Shown: positions 30,901-40,962, numbered from the stretch's first letter. The stretch is 64,000 bases of DNA from Endozoicomonas sp. OPT23 (GCF_009653635.1 NZ_PPFD01000007.1:213975-277974); one strand, 5' to 3'. Made by a program: numbers and translations. The notes: generated by a model not told the origin, from the letters alone.

Positions 30901-31255
30901 CCCGGTCGACAAGGATATTGCCCTCGACCACCTGACTACTCTGGTGAAACACTATCTCGATGGCATGAACGAACCACTGGCCTTTTTCCCGGAAACCGGC
31001 ATGGTTTGGCAACAGCACTTTGGTAGAGAGAGCGGTAATGAAGGCGGCAATGAGAGCGACAATACCGCAGCGGCAGAACTGGCTGCCCGTAACACCTTCT
31101 ATGGCGGCTATATGAAAATGGGTGAGTCTGAAAACGCTTACATTACCCGTATCTATCCGAGCCTTGAAGATGTTTTTCCCGATTTCAAAAAGCTGAGTCT
31201 GGAAATTTTTGACCCAGCCCTGCAACACTTCAACCTGGAGAACCGTGATGACTAA
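27956..31255 (+). CDS. recC: Exodeoxyribonuclease V subunit RecC
   Basis: The 1099-aa subunit (E. coli RecC 1122) recognises Chi and holds the complex together. The GTG start opens MLTIYHSNQLDLLKDLL, the family's usual N-terminus, and ILVQSPGMAQWLRQEIA is a further signature. Conserved later segments include FGISAMPPHFVDTL, GMNDGAYPRS and FRNPCQYFCNRRL-like sequence in the inactive nuclease-like domain. The stop overlaps the recB start by 8 bp. The E. coli ptrA gene found between recC and recB is absent here. Confidence 0.95.
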   Translation: MLTIYHSNQLDLLKDLLLDRIQKQPLDNPLSEEQILVQSPGMAQWLRQEIASGLGIAASLSFPLPASFLWQTFVDVLPDVPRRSAFNKEAMTWKLVTLLPDMIAEEHFEPLRHYLDKDNDGVRCYQLAGKVADIFDQYLVYRPEWIADWEKGLNSHADGQLWQPILWRALVQKTSELDQSHWHRANMHHSFIHALNTDKQNKLPKRLFVFGISAMPPHFVDTLKALAQQTDVHLMVCNPCQYYWGDEKDPKYLARLSARLFAKNLSGQPPSSQQRDLLLDEQSQGNSLLASMGKLGRDYIHQLFELEANEIVAFVEGKDNSLLNKVQKDILELEGNQKSSDFTISPNDRSLVFHSSHTPLREVEVLHDQLLQLFEKNPQLTPRDVVVMLPDVDQYSPWIQAVFGGLDNQYEDSRYIPYSISDRSASNEHPVLPGILQLLNLDQNRCGASELLELLEIPAIQRRFGFDESGFETVRQWVTDAGIRWGVTPEHQQMFDLPARAGNSWLFGIRRMLLAYAMPESSGLFAGILPFEPSQGMDAVLAGQLALFIDHTEQLINTLDQPRTIEQWRQFCHQLIEDFIEAEEDDEYPLLLVRESFEHLTSQLEDAGYQENLSRPVLLDYLTERLTSERSSQRFLSGKVNFCTLMPMRSIPFKVVCLLGMNDGAYPRSMPPVGFDLMAQSPRRGDRSRRDDDRYLFLEALLSAQDTFYVSYVGNSIKDNSERIPSVLVSELLEYCNDYTGEKSAEDRLLHQHSLQPFSPANFKLNNEERSYAREWLPVAEGDSEALKAFTKNKLTEAEKPQQLEVTELLRFYRNPCQYFCNRRLKVFFEDYASQPEDTEPFEVDPLDSYQIRQSLTGLLLTEADVDEYSQRLNATGQLPHGAFGELLLDEQQQSVQPLASDVKSHLIASRDDIEVNLNIESIQLTGWLRQIYQSGPVRYRPARLKARDILYGWIEHLCYCAVTKKPGSTRLFALDKNAHFDPVDKDIALDHLTTLVKHYLDGMNEPLAFFPETGMVWQQHFGRESGNEGGNESDNTAAAELAARNTFYGGYMKMGESENAYITRIYPSLEDVFPDFKKLSLEIFDPALQHFNLENRDD

Positions 31256-34200
31256 AGAAGTAACGGTTCACAAGTTGGATGCCAAAACCATTCCTCTTTC
31301 TGGCAATCGACTGATCGAAGCCAGTGCCGGAACCGGTAAAACCTACACCATTGCCAACCTTTATCTGCGACTGGTCGTCGGTCATAAGGTGCTGTCACCA
31401 CTGACAGTTGACCAGATACTGGTCGTAACTTTTACCGAAGCCGCCACCGAAGAACTGAGAGACCGTATCAGAAAGCGACTTCAGGTAGCACGAAAGGCAT
31501 ATGAAGGCGAAGCAACAGACGACGACTTCATTCAATTTCTATTAAATAGTCTCGACCGCCACGCCGAGCGAGCGCAGCTACTGCTGGCCGCTGAACGACA
31601 AATGGATGAAGCCACCGTATTCACCATTCATGGCTTCTGTCAGCGTATGCTGAAACAGCATGCCTTTGAAAGCGGCACGCTGTTTTCCAGTGAACTGATT
31701 ACTGACGAACATCAACTGTTGCAACAAACTACCGCTGACTTCTGGCGTCGACATTTCTACAGCCTTGATAAGCCACTGGCACGATTAACGCGCAAACTCT
31801 GGAAAACACCGGATGCGTTGCTTTCCAGCATCAGAAGCTACCTTGGCAAACACGACCTGACGGTTTATACCGGCCAGCTGCCAAAGGATATGGAAGCGTT
31901 TCAAAAGAGGTGCATTGAACCATCTCTCAACCTCAAGGCACTCTGGAAGGAAGAGCAAGAGCAGATAGAAGAGCAATTGCAGGAAGCAGGTCTGAAGAAG
32001 ACCGCCAAGCCTCTTAAACGCCTGCCCCTAATGGCACAGTTTGCCCATGGCGATGAACTCTTCCCCAACCTTGGTCGCAATGAAAGCTGGGATATTTACA
32101 GTACCGCCAGCCTTAAGAAAGCTCTGAGTAAATCCGGCAAAATGCCCGATCACCCAGTTTTCCAGAAGATTGACGAATTATTGAATTCCGGTCTCAGCAT
32201 CGCCGATGCCTTTGAAGGGATGATCATTAACAGTGCGCTGAAGGAGGTGAGCGTCAATCACCACCAGAATCTGGCAGACAAACACCAGATGTCGTTTGAT
32301 GATCTGCTGGGTAATATGCGTGCTGCACTGTACGGCCCGACGGGCGATGCACTGGCTCAGGCTGTTCGCAAACAGTTTTCAGTCGCCATGATTGATGAGT
32401 TTCAGGATACCGACCCTCAGCAGTACGCTATCTTCAGTCGTATTTATCCAGCAGAAAGCGACAACAGTAGCGATCACAAGAACACGGAATCAAATTCCGG
32501 ACTGTTTATGATCGGCGATCCAAAACAAGCGATCTATGCCTTTCGTGGTGCCGATATTTTCACCTATATGCAGGCTCGAGAGCAGGTTACCGCTCATTAC
32601 TCTCTTGATACTAACTGGCGTTCCACCAGCGCCATGGTGAACGGCGTCAACCGGTTGTTTTCTGTCAGCGATAATCCGTTTATCTATCAGGAGATTCCTT
32701 TTGAGTCGGTTCACCCGTCTCCTGTCGCCGATCAGAAAAAGCTGCTGAATTCAGGGCAGACGGTTCCAGCGATACAGCTCTGGTTGCAGGAATCCGATGG
32801 AAAGGCCATTGGTAAAGCTGACTATGAGCAGACCATGACTCAGGCGACAGCCCGGGAGATTAACCGGCTGCTGACTCAAGCCAAATCCGAACAGGTCTGC
32901 ATAGAAAAGAAAGGCAAGCAGGAAGCATTAAGGGCCGGTGATATTGCTGTTCTGGTGCGTACCGGACGACAAGGTCAGATGATTCGCGACGCATTGGCTG
33001 ACCAAGGCGTTGCCAGCGTTTATCTCAGTAGCAGCGACTCCGTGTTTGCCTGCCAGGAAGCTCAGGACATTCTCAGGTTGATGGATGCCTGCCTGACACC
33101 CAATAACGACAGAGTGCTGCGTTCGGCACTGGCGACACCGGTTCTGAATATGACCGCTCAGGAGCTGGATAATCTGAATCAGGACGAGCAGGCATGGGAA
33201 GGTTATGTTGACGAGTTTCTTGGCTATCAGAAAATCTGGCAGCATCAGGGACCGCTGCCCATGCTTCGCACTCTGTTAAGGCAGCGACGTATTGCCGAGA
33301 AACTGCTTTCTACGACTTATGGTGAACGACGTCTGACAGATTTCCTACACATCGGTGAGCTACTGGCATCAGCAAGCCTTAAGCTGGAAAGCCCGCACGC
33401 TTTACGTCGCTGGCTGTCGGAACATATTCACTCCCCTGACTCCGGCGCGGACGATCAACAGCTGCATCTGGAAAGTGAACGAAACCTTGTTCAGATCGTT
33501 ACCATTCACAAATCCAAAGGTCTGGAATATCCCATCGTTTTCCTGCCCTACATCTGCAGCTTCAGGGAAAACAAGGATCCTCTGTACCATCAGGATAATA
33601 GAACGGTTCTGGACCTGACCGGCAACGAACAATCCTTTCTTCAGGCTGAAAAGGAACGACTGGCCGAAGACCTTCGCCTTCTATACGTAGCCCTGACCCG
33701 CTCAGTACACAGTTGTTATCTTGGTTTGGCACCTCTGAAAGCCGGACCTGGCAAGAAAGGAGAAAAGACCGACCTTCATAAATCAGCCATTGGTTACCTG
33801 CTCGGCAATGGCGGCGAAGTCACCTGTGCTTCACTGAAAGACAGTTTGACGACTCTTGCTGAAGAACCCTCACTGGTTACTCTTCAGCCGCTTCCGGTAG
33901 AGCCGTCTGCACTCTACGAACCTCCTGTCGAAAAGAGCCTTGAGCTGGCCGCCAGAACCTTTCAACATCAGATTGAAAAGAACTGGTGGGTGACCAGTTA
34001 CTCTGCGCTGTCCAAGACCTCTCACAGTAAGCCTAGCCAGACGACACTGGATGCGAGTACAGAGTTATCCAATCAGGAGCTGGCTGAACAGGAGCAGTTA
34101 GCCAACAGCGATAACGCCGACGAAATCGAAGAAACGCTGGATATCTTCCATTTCCCCAAAGGTGCTCGACCGGGTACGTTTATGCACACCCTGTTTGAAG

Positions 34201-34865
34201 AGTATCCACACGACAGCAATCAACCAGATGTCATCAGCCAGTTTGTGCAGGAACAGCTGGAGAAAGAAGGTTTTGAAGAGAAGTGGTCCGATACTCTGAC
34301 AGGCATGCTGGAGCACTGCCTGGAAACCCCTCTGGATGGCGATCAGTTGAAACTTGGTCAACTGTCAGCACAGCAACAGAAAGCCGAGATGGAATTTTAT
34401 CTGCCAGTATCTCGCCTCAATGCCAATGAGCTGAACACACTGTTGACCAGTGAAGACCCGCTTTCTGCCAAAGCCGGTGCTCTGGATTTCAGAACCGTAC
34501 AAGGCATGTTGAAAGGCTTTATCGATTTGACCTTTGAATACCAGGGTCGCTGGTATGTGCTGGACTACAAGTCCAACTGGCTGGGCAAACAGGTGGATGA
34601 TTACCTGCGCCCACAAATGGAACAGGTCATGATTGAGCATCGTTACGACCTTCAGTATCAGATTTACAGCCTGGCATTGCATCGCTTGCTGAAAATCCGT
34701 CTGCCGGATTATGACTTCGAACAACACTTTGGCGGTGTCTTCTATCTGTTCCTCAGGGGTGTGCGTAATGACAGAGATGATCAGCCCGGCATCTTCCAGC
34801 ACCGCCCCAGCCTGCAACTGATCAACAAACTGGACAGCCTGTTTGCCGGAGAGCCATCATGCTAA
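31248..34865 (+). CDS. recB: Exodeoxyribonuclease V subunit RecB
   Basis: The 1205-aa SF1A helicase-nuclease is the 3'-5' motor and only nuclease of RecBCD. Walker A is EASAGTGKTYT (K31), Walker B is in MIDEFQDTDPQQY, and the later helicase motifs include QIVTIHKSKGLEYPIVFLP. The C-terminal nuclease signature is VLDYKSNWL with metal ligands upstream (GALDFRTVQGMLKGFIDL). I chose the ATG at 31248, preceded by CTGGAG; an upstream in-frame start at 31209 would lie deep inside recC. It overlaps recC by 8 bp and recD by 7 bp, suggesting coupled translation. Confidence 0.96.
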   Translation: MTKEVTVHKLDAKTIPLSGNRLIEASAGTGKTYTIANLYLRLVVGHKVLSPLTVDQILVVTFTEAATEELRDRIRKRLQVARKAYEGEATDDDFIQFLLNSLDRHAERAQLLLAAERQMDEATVFTIHGFCQRMLKQHAFESGTLFSSELITDEHQLLQQTTADFWRRHFYSLDKPLARLTRKLWKTPDALLSSIRSYLGKHDLTVYTGQLPKDMEAFQKRCIEPSLNLKALWKEEQEQIEEQLQEAGLKKTAKPLKRLPLMAQFAHGDELFPNLGRNESWDIYSTASLKKALSKSGKMPDHPVFQKIDELLNSGLSIADAFEGMIINSALKEVSVNHHQNLADKHQMSFDDLLGNMRAALYGPTGDALAQAVRKQFSVAMIDEFQDTDPQQYAIFSRIYPAESDNSSDHKNTESNSGLFMIGDPKQAIYAFRGADIFTYMQAREQVTAHYSLDTNWRSTSAMVNGVNRLFSVSDNPFIYQEIPFESVHPSPVADQKKLLNSGQTVPAIQLWLQESDGKAIGKADYEQTMTQATAREINRLLTQAKSEQVCIEKKGKQEALRAGDIAVLVRTGRQGQMIRDALADQGVASVYLSSSDSVFACQEAQDILRLMDACLTPNNDRVLRSALATPVLNMTAQELDNLNQDEQAWEGYVDEFLGYQKIWQHQGPLPMLRTLLRQRRIAEKLLSTTYGERRLTDFLHIGELLASASLKLESPHALRRWLSEHIHSPDSGADDQQLHLESERNLVQIVTIHKSKGLEYPIVFLPYICSFRENKDPLYHQDNRTVLDLTGNEQSFLQAEKERLAEDLRLLYVALTRSVHSCYLGLAPLKAGPGKKGEKTDLHKSAIGYLLGNGGEVTCASLKDSLTTLAEEPSLVTLQPLPVEPSALYEPPVEKSLELAARTFQHQIEKNWWVTSYSALSKTSHSKPSQTTLDASTELSNQELAEQEQLANSDNADEIEETLDIFHFPKGARPGTFMHTLFEEYPHDSNQPDVISQFVQEQLEKEGFEEKWSDTLTGMLEHCLETPLDGDQLKLGQLSAQQQKAEMEFYLPVSRLNANELNTLLTSEDPLSAKAGALDFRTVQGMLKGFIDLTFEYQGRWYVLDYKSNWLGKQVDDYLRPQMEQVMIEHRYDLQYQIYSLALHRLLKIRLPDYDFEQHFGGVFYLFLRGVRNDRDDQPGIFQHRPSLQLINKLDSLFAGEPSC

Positions 34866-36871
34866 ATGCTTTACAACAGCTCATGGACAACAAAAAAATC
34901 CGGCCTCTGGATTATCAGTTTGCCCGTTTAATGAGTGAACTCGATGGTAATTCACTGACTACCCTGTCTTCTGCCCTGCTCAGTTATGAGCTGGGCAAAG
35001 GTAATGTCTGCCTGCCCCTGTCATTCTTTGATCAGAAGGTTTTCTTTGACCAGAACGCAGTCACTACCGCTGATTTAAAAAGCTGTATCAATCTCAGCGG
35101 TCAACCTGATGCTGATCAGTTACTGTCTTCTCCTGTCATCGACAATGGCCAACAGCTCACGCCAATGGTGCTGGATAACGATAACCTCTATTTCTACCGG
35201 TACTGGCAGCATGAATGTGCTGTTGCGGCCTTTTTGAACCGCAGCAACAAGCAGGCCATTGATATTGATCAGGCTCGAAATATTCTTGATCGCTTATTTC
35301 AGAGAAATTACACCTTTCTGCAGTCAGTGCTTGATCTGCAAAGCGATGACAGCAATCTGAAGGAACAACTGATCAAATGGCTGGATATTGAACACACTGA
35401 CCCGATTGACTGGCAAGCCTGCTTGCAAACCGTTAGAACAGCTCAATCTCCGGAACAACTCCAATCACTGGACACACTTATTCCACAGCAATACTGCCTG
35501 AACTGGCAGAAAGTAGCCGCAGCACTGGCGGCCTGTCAGCCTTTTTGTGTAATAAGTGGCGGACCCGGTACTGGTAAAACGACAACGGTTACACGTCTGC
35601 TGGCCATGTTGATTGAAATGGGCGCTCAGGCCGGAAAGATTCCAGATATCAAACTGGTTGCACCGACAGGTAAAGCGTCAGCACGACTGACAGAGTCCAT
35701 TGGTGGCGCACTGTCAGGGCTGCATTGCACCGATGAAATACGCAATCTGATTCCGACTCAAGCTGGCACTATTCACCGGTTGCTGGGGGTTATTCCCGGC
35801 AGCCCGGACTTCCGTCACCATGCAGGTAATCAGCTACATCTGGACATTCTGGTGGTGGATGAAGCCTCCATGATCGACCTCAGTCTGATGCGTCGGCTGT
35901 TAGATGCTCTGCCCGATCATGCTCAAGTCATTCTACTGGGCGACAGAGACCAGCTGGCGTCTGTGGACGCTGGCAGTGTTCTGGGTGATATCTGCAATGC
36001 TGCAGACGGTGGTTACTCGGAGATGCAGTCTGAGCAGCTGGAACAGCTCACTGGCTTCAAAATGAAAGAATGGCAGAGTGACACTGACTTGCCTATTCGC
36101 AACCGCTTCTGCCTGCTGAGAAAGAGTTACCGTTTTGATGCCCGATCAGGTATTGGCACACTGGCAAAGGCCGTCAACGAAGGCAACCTACCCGGAATTG
36201 AATCCGCTTTCTCAAACAGCGAGTTTCAGGATATTCAGCGACACAGTTTGCACGACAACGACTATGACCAGATGATTAGGCAGGCCGCTCAAGGCTATAA
36301 ATATTATCTGGATGCTATCTCGGAAAAACTTGGTGAACGAACCATCATCAAACGTTTTAACCAGTTCCGACTATTGTGTGCTCTAAGAGAAGGACGATAC
36401 GGCGTAGAAGGCTTGAATGAAGCCATTCGTGCACAGCTGGCCCGCATGAACTGCCTGCCTTCTGCAGGTCTCTGGTATACCGGTAGGCCGGTATTAATTA
36501 CCCAGAATGCCCATGGCCTGAACCTCTATAACGGTGATATTGGTATTGCCCTGCCCGACGACAATGGCAAGTTGAAAGTTGTGTTTGAGCTGCCTGATGG
36601 CAGTATTAAGCATTTGTTGCCCAGTCGTTTACCAGAGCATCAAACCGTGTTTGCCATGACCATTCATAAAAGTCAGGGTTCAGAGTTCAATCACACCATG
36701 ATGGTTCTGCCTGACCAGATGGTACCTGTGCTGTCCCGTGAGCTGGTTTATACCGGTATAACACGAGCCAGGAAACGGCTCGATATCTACTGCGACAATA
36801 AGGTGATGGGGCAATCGGTTATCAAGCGAACCGAGCGCTTTTCAGGGCTGGTTGAACGGTTAATGTTATAA
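34859..36871 (+). CDS. recD: Exodeoxyribonuclease V subunit RecD
   Basis: The 670-aa SF1B 5'-3' helicase (E. coli 608) has Walker A VISGGPGTGKTTTV (K240), Walker B LVVDEASMIDL, GDRDQLASVDAG and the C-terminal AMTIHKSQGSEF and LVYTGITRARKRLDIY motifs. It completes the heterotrimer with RecB and RecC. Its ATG overlaps the end of recB. It converges on the 1359-aa orphan gene, with only 11 bp between stops and no terminator visible. Confidence 0.95.
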   Translation: MLNALQQLMDNKKIRPLDYQFARLMSELDGNSLTTLSSALLSYELGKGNVCLPLSFFDQKVFFDQNAVTTADLKSCINLSGQPDADQLLSSPVIDNGQQLTPMVLDNDNLYFYRYWQHECAVAAFLNRSNKQAIDIDQARNILDRLFQRNYTFLQSVLDLQSDDSNLKEQLIKWLDIEHTDPIDWQACLQTVRTAQSPEQLQSLDTLIPQQYCLNWQKVAAALAACQPFCVISGGPGTGKTTTVTRLLAMLIEMGAQAGKIPDIKLVAPTGKASARLTESIGGALSGLHCTDEIRNLIPTQAGTIHRLLGVIPGSPDFRHHAGNQLHLDILVVDEASMIDLSLMRRLLDALPDHAQVILLGDRDQLASVDAGSVLGDICNAADGGYSEMQSEQLEQLTGFKMKEWQSDTDLPIRNRFCLLRKSYRFDARSGIGTLAKAVNEGNLPGIESAFSNSEFQDIQRHSLHDNDYDQMIRQAAQGYKYYLDAISEKLGERTIIKRFNQFRLLCALREGRYGVEGLNEAIRAQLARMNCLPSAGLWYTGRPVLITQNAHGLNLYNGDIGIALPDDNGKLKVVFELPDGSIKHLLPSRLPEHQTVFAMTIHKSQGSEFNHTMMVLPDQMVPVLSRELVYTGITRARKRLDIYCDNKVMGQSVIKRTERFSGLVERLML

Positions 36872-36882
36872 AAATCTATTGT

Positions 36883-39800
36883 CTACGGATACGGCTGTTT
36901 ACCTAATATCTGGCAGTTACTCTGCTCTCGCTCTTGCAATATAAAGCGCCAGCTCATCAGGAATACATCCAGCATTTCAACAAAGGAAACATTGCTCAGC
37001 AGATTCAGGTTATCAAGCTCACTCTGATAGCCCAGAGTGTGTTGAGCATTAAACCGCTCTGTAGCTGTCAGATTTATATCAACGTAATCAGGATCGATGA
37101 TCAAAGGTGAGCGCCCCACCGTCACTGTATGGGTAGGAGACTGATGCACTCCGGAGGCAATATCATAAATATTGAACAGCCATGGAGGAGTAAGAAGGAT
37201 AAAACTGATCATCGAGCTAACCATCGGGTTCAGTTTATCCAGAGCCTCTGTCGGATCATCCATCATCAACTCTCCAAGCCCTCTCAATAATGACTCCTTG
37301 TGAGAAAGAGATAACATGGGAGCCTTGCTCAGAAATGCTTGAGTGATCGCTGGCTCAAACTCAAAACCAAAAGACTCACGAACAAATCTTTCTGACTCTT
37401 CCAGCAATGGCCTGACAAGCGTTGTTGACCAGCGCAAATCACTGTATGTCCAATCATACAGGCCATGGAATAACATCAGCGTAACCCCATCATGAAGAAA
37501 ATTTTTCACTAAATGTCTGCGATTTACAGGGACTTCTGACCTCTGTTCAGGGTTTACAACAGGAGCAGTGCTCATGGCACTACGAAAAGTCGCAAATAGC
37601 ATTTTCATAAATTTTGCCCTGACACTGTGCGCCATTAATGTCGTGGCTGGGCGTGTCAGGCTGATATAGCCCGTAGTATAATCAACATTATCCCTGACCA
37701 GTTGCTCAAGTTTTCTGTAGTTGTATGCCCACCTGGCATTTTCAATCCAGATCGCCTGCTGCTTTTTATTGTATTCCTTCCACATACTGTGCACAGCAGG
37801 CTCGACCGCTGCTTCCCAGTCAGAGTTTGATTCATCCAGTTGATCCAGAAACAGGCGATCGCGCATCTGAAGATCTTCAAATTCAGATTCGGTCATGTTT
37901 ATGTCTCTGGTTTTATATTGTCTGAATCGTCGATCCATTCGATCAGAGATACGTTGTTGGATCGGGCCAACATAATCCAGCCAGTACCGAAAAATTCTGA
38001 CCAGCTTTTTGATGTCTGCACCTTCATAGGCAAGATCATCCAGAGTAAAAACCAAATGATTGCCCAGCCTGGCTATGTGAGAAGGATGCATCAAGTAGCG
38101 AATATAGGGAGCACCAAACAGATATTGCGCGCCAAGGTACTGTTTGGCCGAAAATAATGCAGGACTGGCTGCCGCTATACCGCTTTGAACTCCAGGACTG
38201 AACAGATACTCCAGAGTTTGACTAACCACTGTCTGAATTTTGTCCCGTTGCTCCACAGGAAATACATTTGCGATGTCTGATATTTTTTTGCCAGTATGAG
38301 CAACGCTTGCAACACCACCATAGTAAATCCAGTCATTCCATACTGCGCAGGCTATAGACTCCATAAGAAAAGTATTAAGGTTGCTTAATGTTGTCAATGC
38401 CAGCGACAGTCTCTCTTTATTACTGTATTCAAAACGAAGAGCGTCATAACCTGAAGGATTGTTATTCTCAGCCAGAGCGTCAGAGCCGGTTTCTTGTGTG
38501 CCATGAATATCAGCCAGACCAGTCGTATATTCTGGCCCTTGAGGCACTTTTAAAAGCTCCTGGAACCTTACTGGTGCAAAAGATGCTGACTGACTTTCAC
38601 TGCCCACCATAATCGCACGACGTTGGCCTAATCCAATGGCAAAAGCTTGTTGAGCACCTTCTGTGCTTTCGGTCTTAAGGAGAGCATTCCACGCGTGAAC
38701 CAGTCTGAAAAAAGATTCCCAGTCCAAGTTCATATCTGGATACAACTCTTGGACGAGCGGATCTGACTGCGGTGTGTACCCACTCTCGCCTTCAGCAGAG
38801 TCTATTGGTGTTGGTGATGTCAGTGACGCAACAGCTTTATCTTCAACCTGAAGAGCTCTATTTTTTGATGAGACTCGAGACTCATCAACTGAGCCAGAGG
38901 GCCGGCTGTCTGCATTCTGATAACTATCACCCAAATGGCTATCGTCTAAGTGACGATCTGGTGGAGTGCTCCCAGTGGGTTTATCTGTACTAGTTGCCGA
39001 TATGGAAGCGACAAGCTCATCATACTCAATCACTGGCAACGGCACTTCTGGCCTAAGAGCCACATTAAGACGTCTACGCTGATGAGCTTCAATCGCATTC
39101 TGCAGCACAGGGCTGAGAACAAGCCTTAATGTTGTGTCCTGTTGTCCGCCTTCGACTTGACTCTCACCTTTTACATCCTCTGCAGATGGAATCTGTTCAC
39201 TGTCTGTAATGATTTCTTGAGTAACGGATTCGCTTGTTCCACTCTGAATCGGAACGGCTGGAGGAATCAACGGCTGCTCTTCTCTGATCTGTCTGAGCCC
39301 TGATAACGCGTGAGTTATAACATCCTCTTCATGGCCATCGAAAACCTCAGAATTCATTAAACGATTCAACTCCTCTATTTCATGGTTGACTGCTATTTCA
39401 ACAGAGAAGGTTGAGAAGAAATCAGTCATCGCTTTTCTAAGCTTATCGTCTTCGTTGAGACGCGAATGCTTGAAAATCTCATCCAAGCCACTACGTAGTT
39501 TTGCCGTTGTAGCGGATGACCCTTTCGCAGGTGAACTGACCGATGAATCTGCTTTTTCATAAGCGGTCATACCAACCCAGTAGCCTAAAGGCCCTGTAGT
39601 ATCATCTTGCTGGGTTTTATCCAGCAATGCTTTTGCTGCCCTTGATACTTTTTGATGCGTAGTAAGATCAACCCGTTGATCCGTATTAACCCTACTCGTT
39701 GTACCCTTATTCTGGTGCTCCTGTTTCTTGTTTAAAACCAGAACATGCTCTTCATACAATTTTTTTAGCCTGGACACACCAGACTGGTATTCAGCAACAA

Positions 39801-40962
39801 CACCAAAGATCTCTTTTATCTCCCTTTCCGCATGAAGGATACTAATTGTTGAATACGTACCAATAGGGGATTCATGATCGGATGAAACTTTTTTTAACCA
39901 GGGTACAAGATTCTTAAAATAAAATGGCCAGAATTCTCTTTTACTCTTGTCTATTTCCTCCAGTATTTTGATGGTATCAAGCATTTTCTGTTCAACTTTT
40001 TTGGTTTGCTCTTCCAAACTTACCGATGTTTGTACTGGTTCACTAAAAACGCCTGAACTCTCTGTATCAGAAACTACACTCGCGGCATCAAGAGACAGCT
40101 GACCACTGTTTATACCCGTTTGAAACAATTTTTGAATTTGCTCAGGCGAGAGAGAGGCTTCAGTGTACTCAACGCCTCTTGAATGAAGTAACTCTCCTGA
40201 TGCAGTCAATGGCATGACCGCTGGCTGTGACTCTTCACTGCCCGCGCCTCTAAGCCAAATCAGTGAAGTTTTTGTCAACTGTTCGTTCTGAAGAACAATG
40301 GAAGGAGAGTCACCGGCTTTTAATCTTATAACTTCAAAACCAGGCAGCTCAGACATCTCGGACGACGGTGCTGTGAACTCGGAGATAGTTAATGCGTATC
40401 GAATCGTAGAGTCAAAGGGGAAGTGTGCATCACTTTCAGACAAATCGAGTATCTTTTGCAACACAACCAAACTAATATCAGGCAGCGGCTCAATAATAAC
40501 GGTATGTTCCTGTAACGTTTTGGTAGCAGTTAAAGGACCAATAATTTCATTTATAGAATCTGGTTGTAATGGCACAGGAAAGTAATTAGTAGTAAATATT
40601 CTGTTTGAAAACAAGCTTCCGCCATCCGCTTCCGAAAGTTCTTCAACAGAATTCATTTCTATATTGACGTTTTCACTTTTTTTTAACTGATGATCCATTC
40701 CATCAAAAAAATGCCTGATAGTACTGGTGTAGATTACATTTACTTCTTTTGTTTCAGGGGTATAAATTAATCTAACCTTTAATTCATTATTCTCTTCATA
40801 GTAATAGTCGACGGTAACTGAAGAGCCCTCAAAAGATTTTTTTTCTAATTTAAATTTCTTACTGCTATCTTCCGGAGGATCACCACCGACACAAACTTGC
40901 ACTACTCCACTTATCATTGCAGCGCTGAATAAAATAACAATCGCTGCACGGTACCAATACAT
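36883..40962 (-). CDS. Large exported protein of unknown function (1359 aa)
   Basis: I do not recognise this protein. It begins with a signal-peptide-like segment (MYWYRAAIVILFSAAMISGVV), then an acidic, Ser/Thr/Glu-rich region. A heptad-like helical part lies around 330-420 (EEQTKKVEQKMLDTIKILEEI), then a low-complexity stretch of Ser/Thr/Pro/Asp (about 590-760). The C-terminal 550 residues are aromatic-rich and helical (e.g. NDWIYYGGVASVAH, MFHGLYDWTYSDLRW-like segments) and look like a folded domain. No catalytic motif or repeat is evident. It is a single-gene unit between convergent recD and codirectional GNAT. Large exported orphan proteins are common in host-associated marine bacteria, but a role here would be a guess. 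Confidence 0.75.
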   Translation of the reverse strand: MYWYRAAIVILFSAAMISGVVQVCVGGDPPEDSSKKFKLEKKSFEGSSVTVDYYYEENNELKVRLIYTPETKEVNVIYTSTIRHFFDGMDHQLKKSENVNIEMNSVEELSEADGGSLFSNRIFTTNYFPVPLQPDSINEIIGPLTATKTLQEHTVIIEPLPDISLVVLQKILDLSESDAHFPFDSTIRYALTISEFTAPSSEMSELPGFEVIRLKAGDSPSIVLQNEQLTKTSLIWLRGAGSEESQPAVMPLTASGELLHSRGVEYTEASLSPEQIQKLFQTGINSGQLSLDAASVVSDTESSGVFSEPVQTSVSLEEQTKKVEQKMLDTIKILEEIDKSKREFWPFYFKNLVPWLKKVSSDHESPIGTYSTISILHAEREIKEIFGVVAEYQSGVSRLKKLYEEHVLVLNKKQEHQNKGTTSRVNTDQRVDLTTHQKVSRAAKALLDKTQQDDTTGPLGYWVGMTAYEKADSSVSSPAKGSSATTAKLRSGLDEIFKHSRLNEDDKLRKAMTDFFSTFSVEIAVNHEIEELNRLMNSEVFDGHEEDVITHALSGLRQIREEQPLIPPAVPIQSGTSESVTQEIITDSEQIPSAEDVKGESQVEGGQQDTTLRLVLSPVLQNAIEAHQRRRLNVALRPEVPLPVIEYDELVASISATSTDKPTGSTPPDRHLDDSHLGDSYQNADSRPSGSVDESRVSSKNRALQVEDKAVASLTSPTPIDSAEGESGYTPQSDPLVQELYPDMNLDWESFFRLVHAWNALLKTESTEGAQQAFAIGLGQRRAIMVGSESQSASFAPVRFQELLKVPQGPEYTTGLADIHGTQETGSDALAENNNPSGYDALRFEYSNKERLSLALTTLSNLNTFLMESIACAVWNDWIYYGGVASVAHTGKKISDIANVFPVEQRDKIQTVVSQTLEYLFSPGVQSGIAAASPALFSAKQYLGAQYLFGAPYIRYLMHPSHIARLGNHLVFTLDDLAYEGADIKKLVRIFRYWLDYVGPIQQRISDRMDRRFRQYKTRDINMTESEFEDLQMRDRLFLDQLDESNSDWEAAVEPAVHSMWKEYNKKQQAIWIENARWAYNYRKLEQLVRDNVDYTTGYISLTRPATTLMAHSVRAKFMKMLFATFRSAMSTAPVVNPEQRSEVPVNRRHLVKNFLHDGVTLMLFHGLYDWTYSDLRWSTTLVRPLLEESERFVRESFGFEFEPAITQAFLSKAPMLSLSHKESLLRGLGELMMDDPTEALDKLNPMVSSMISFILLTPPWLFNIYDIASGVHQSPTHTVTVGRSPLIIDPDYVDINLTATERFNAQHTLGYQSELDNLNLLSNVSFVEMLDVFLMSWRFILQEREQSNCQILGKQPYP

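Noticed and set aside
31209..31247. Upstream in-frame start for recB
   Set aside because: It lies inside recC and has no ribosome-binding site; the ATG at 31248 follows GGAG.
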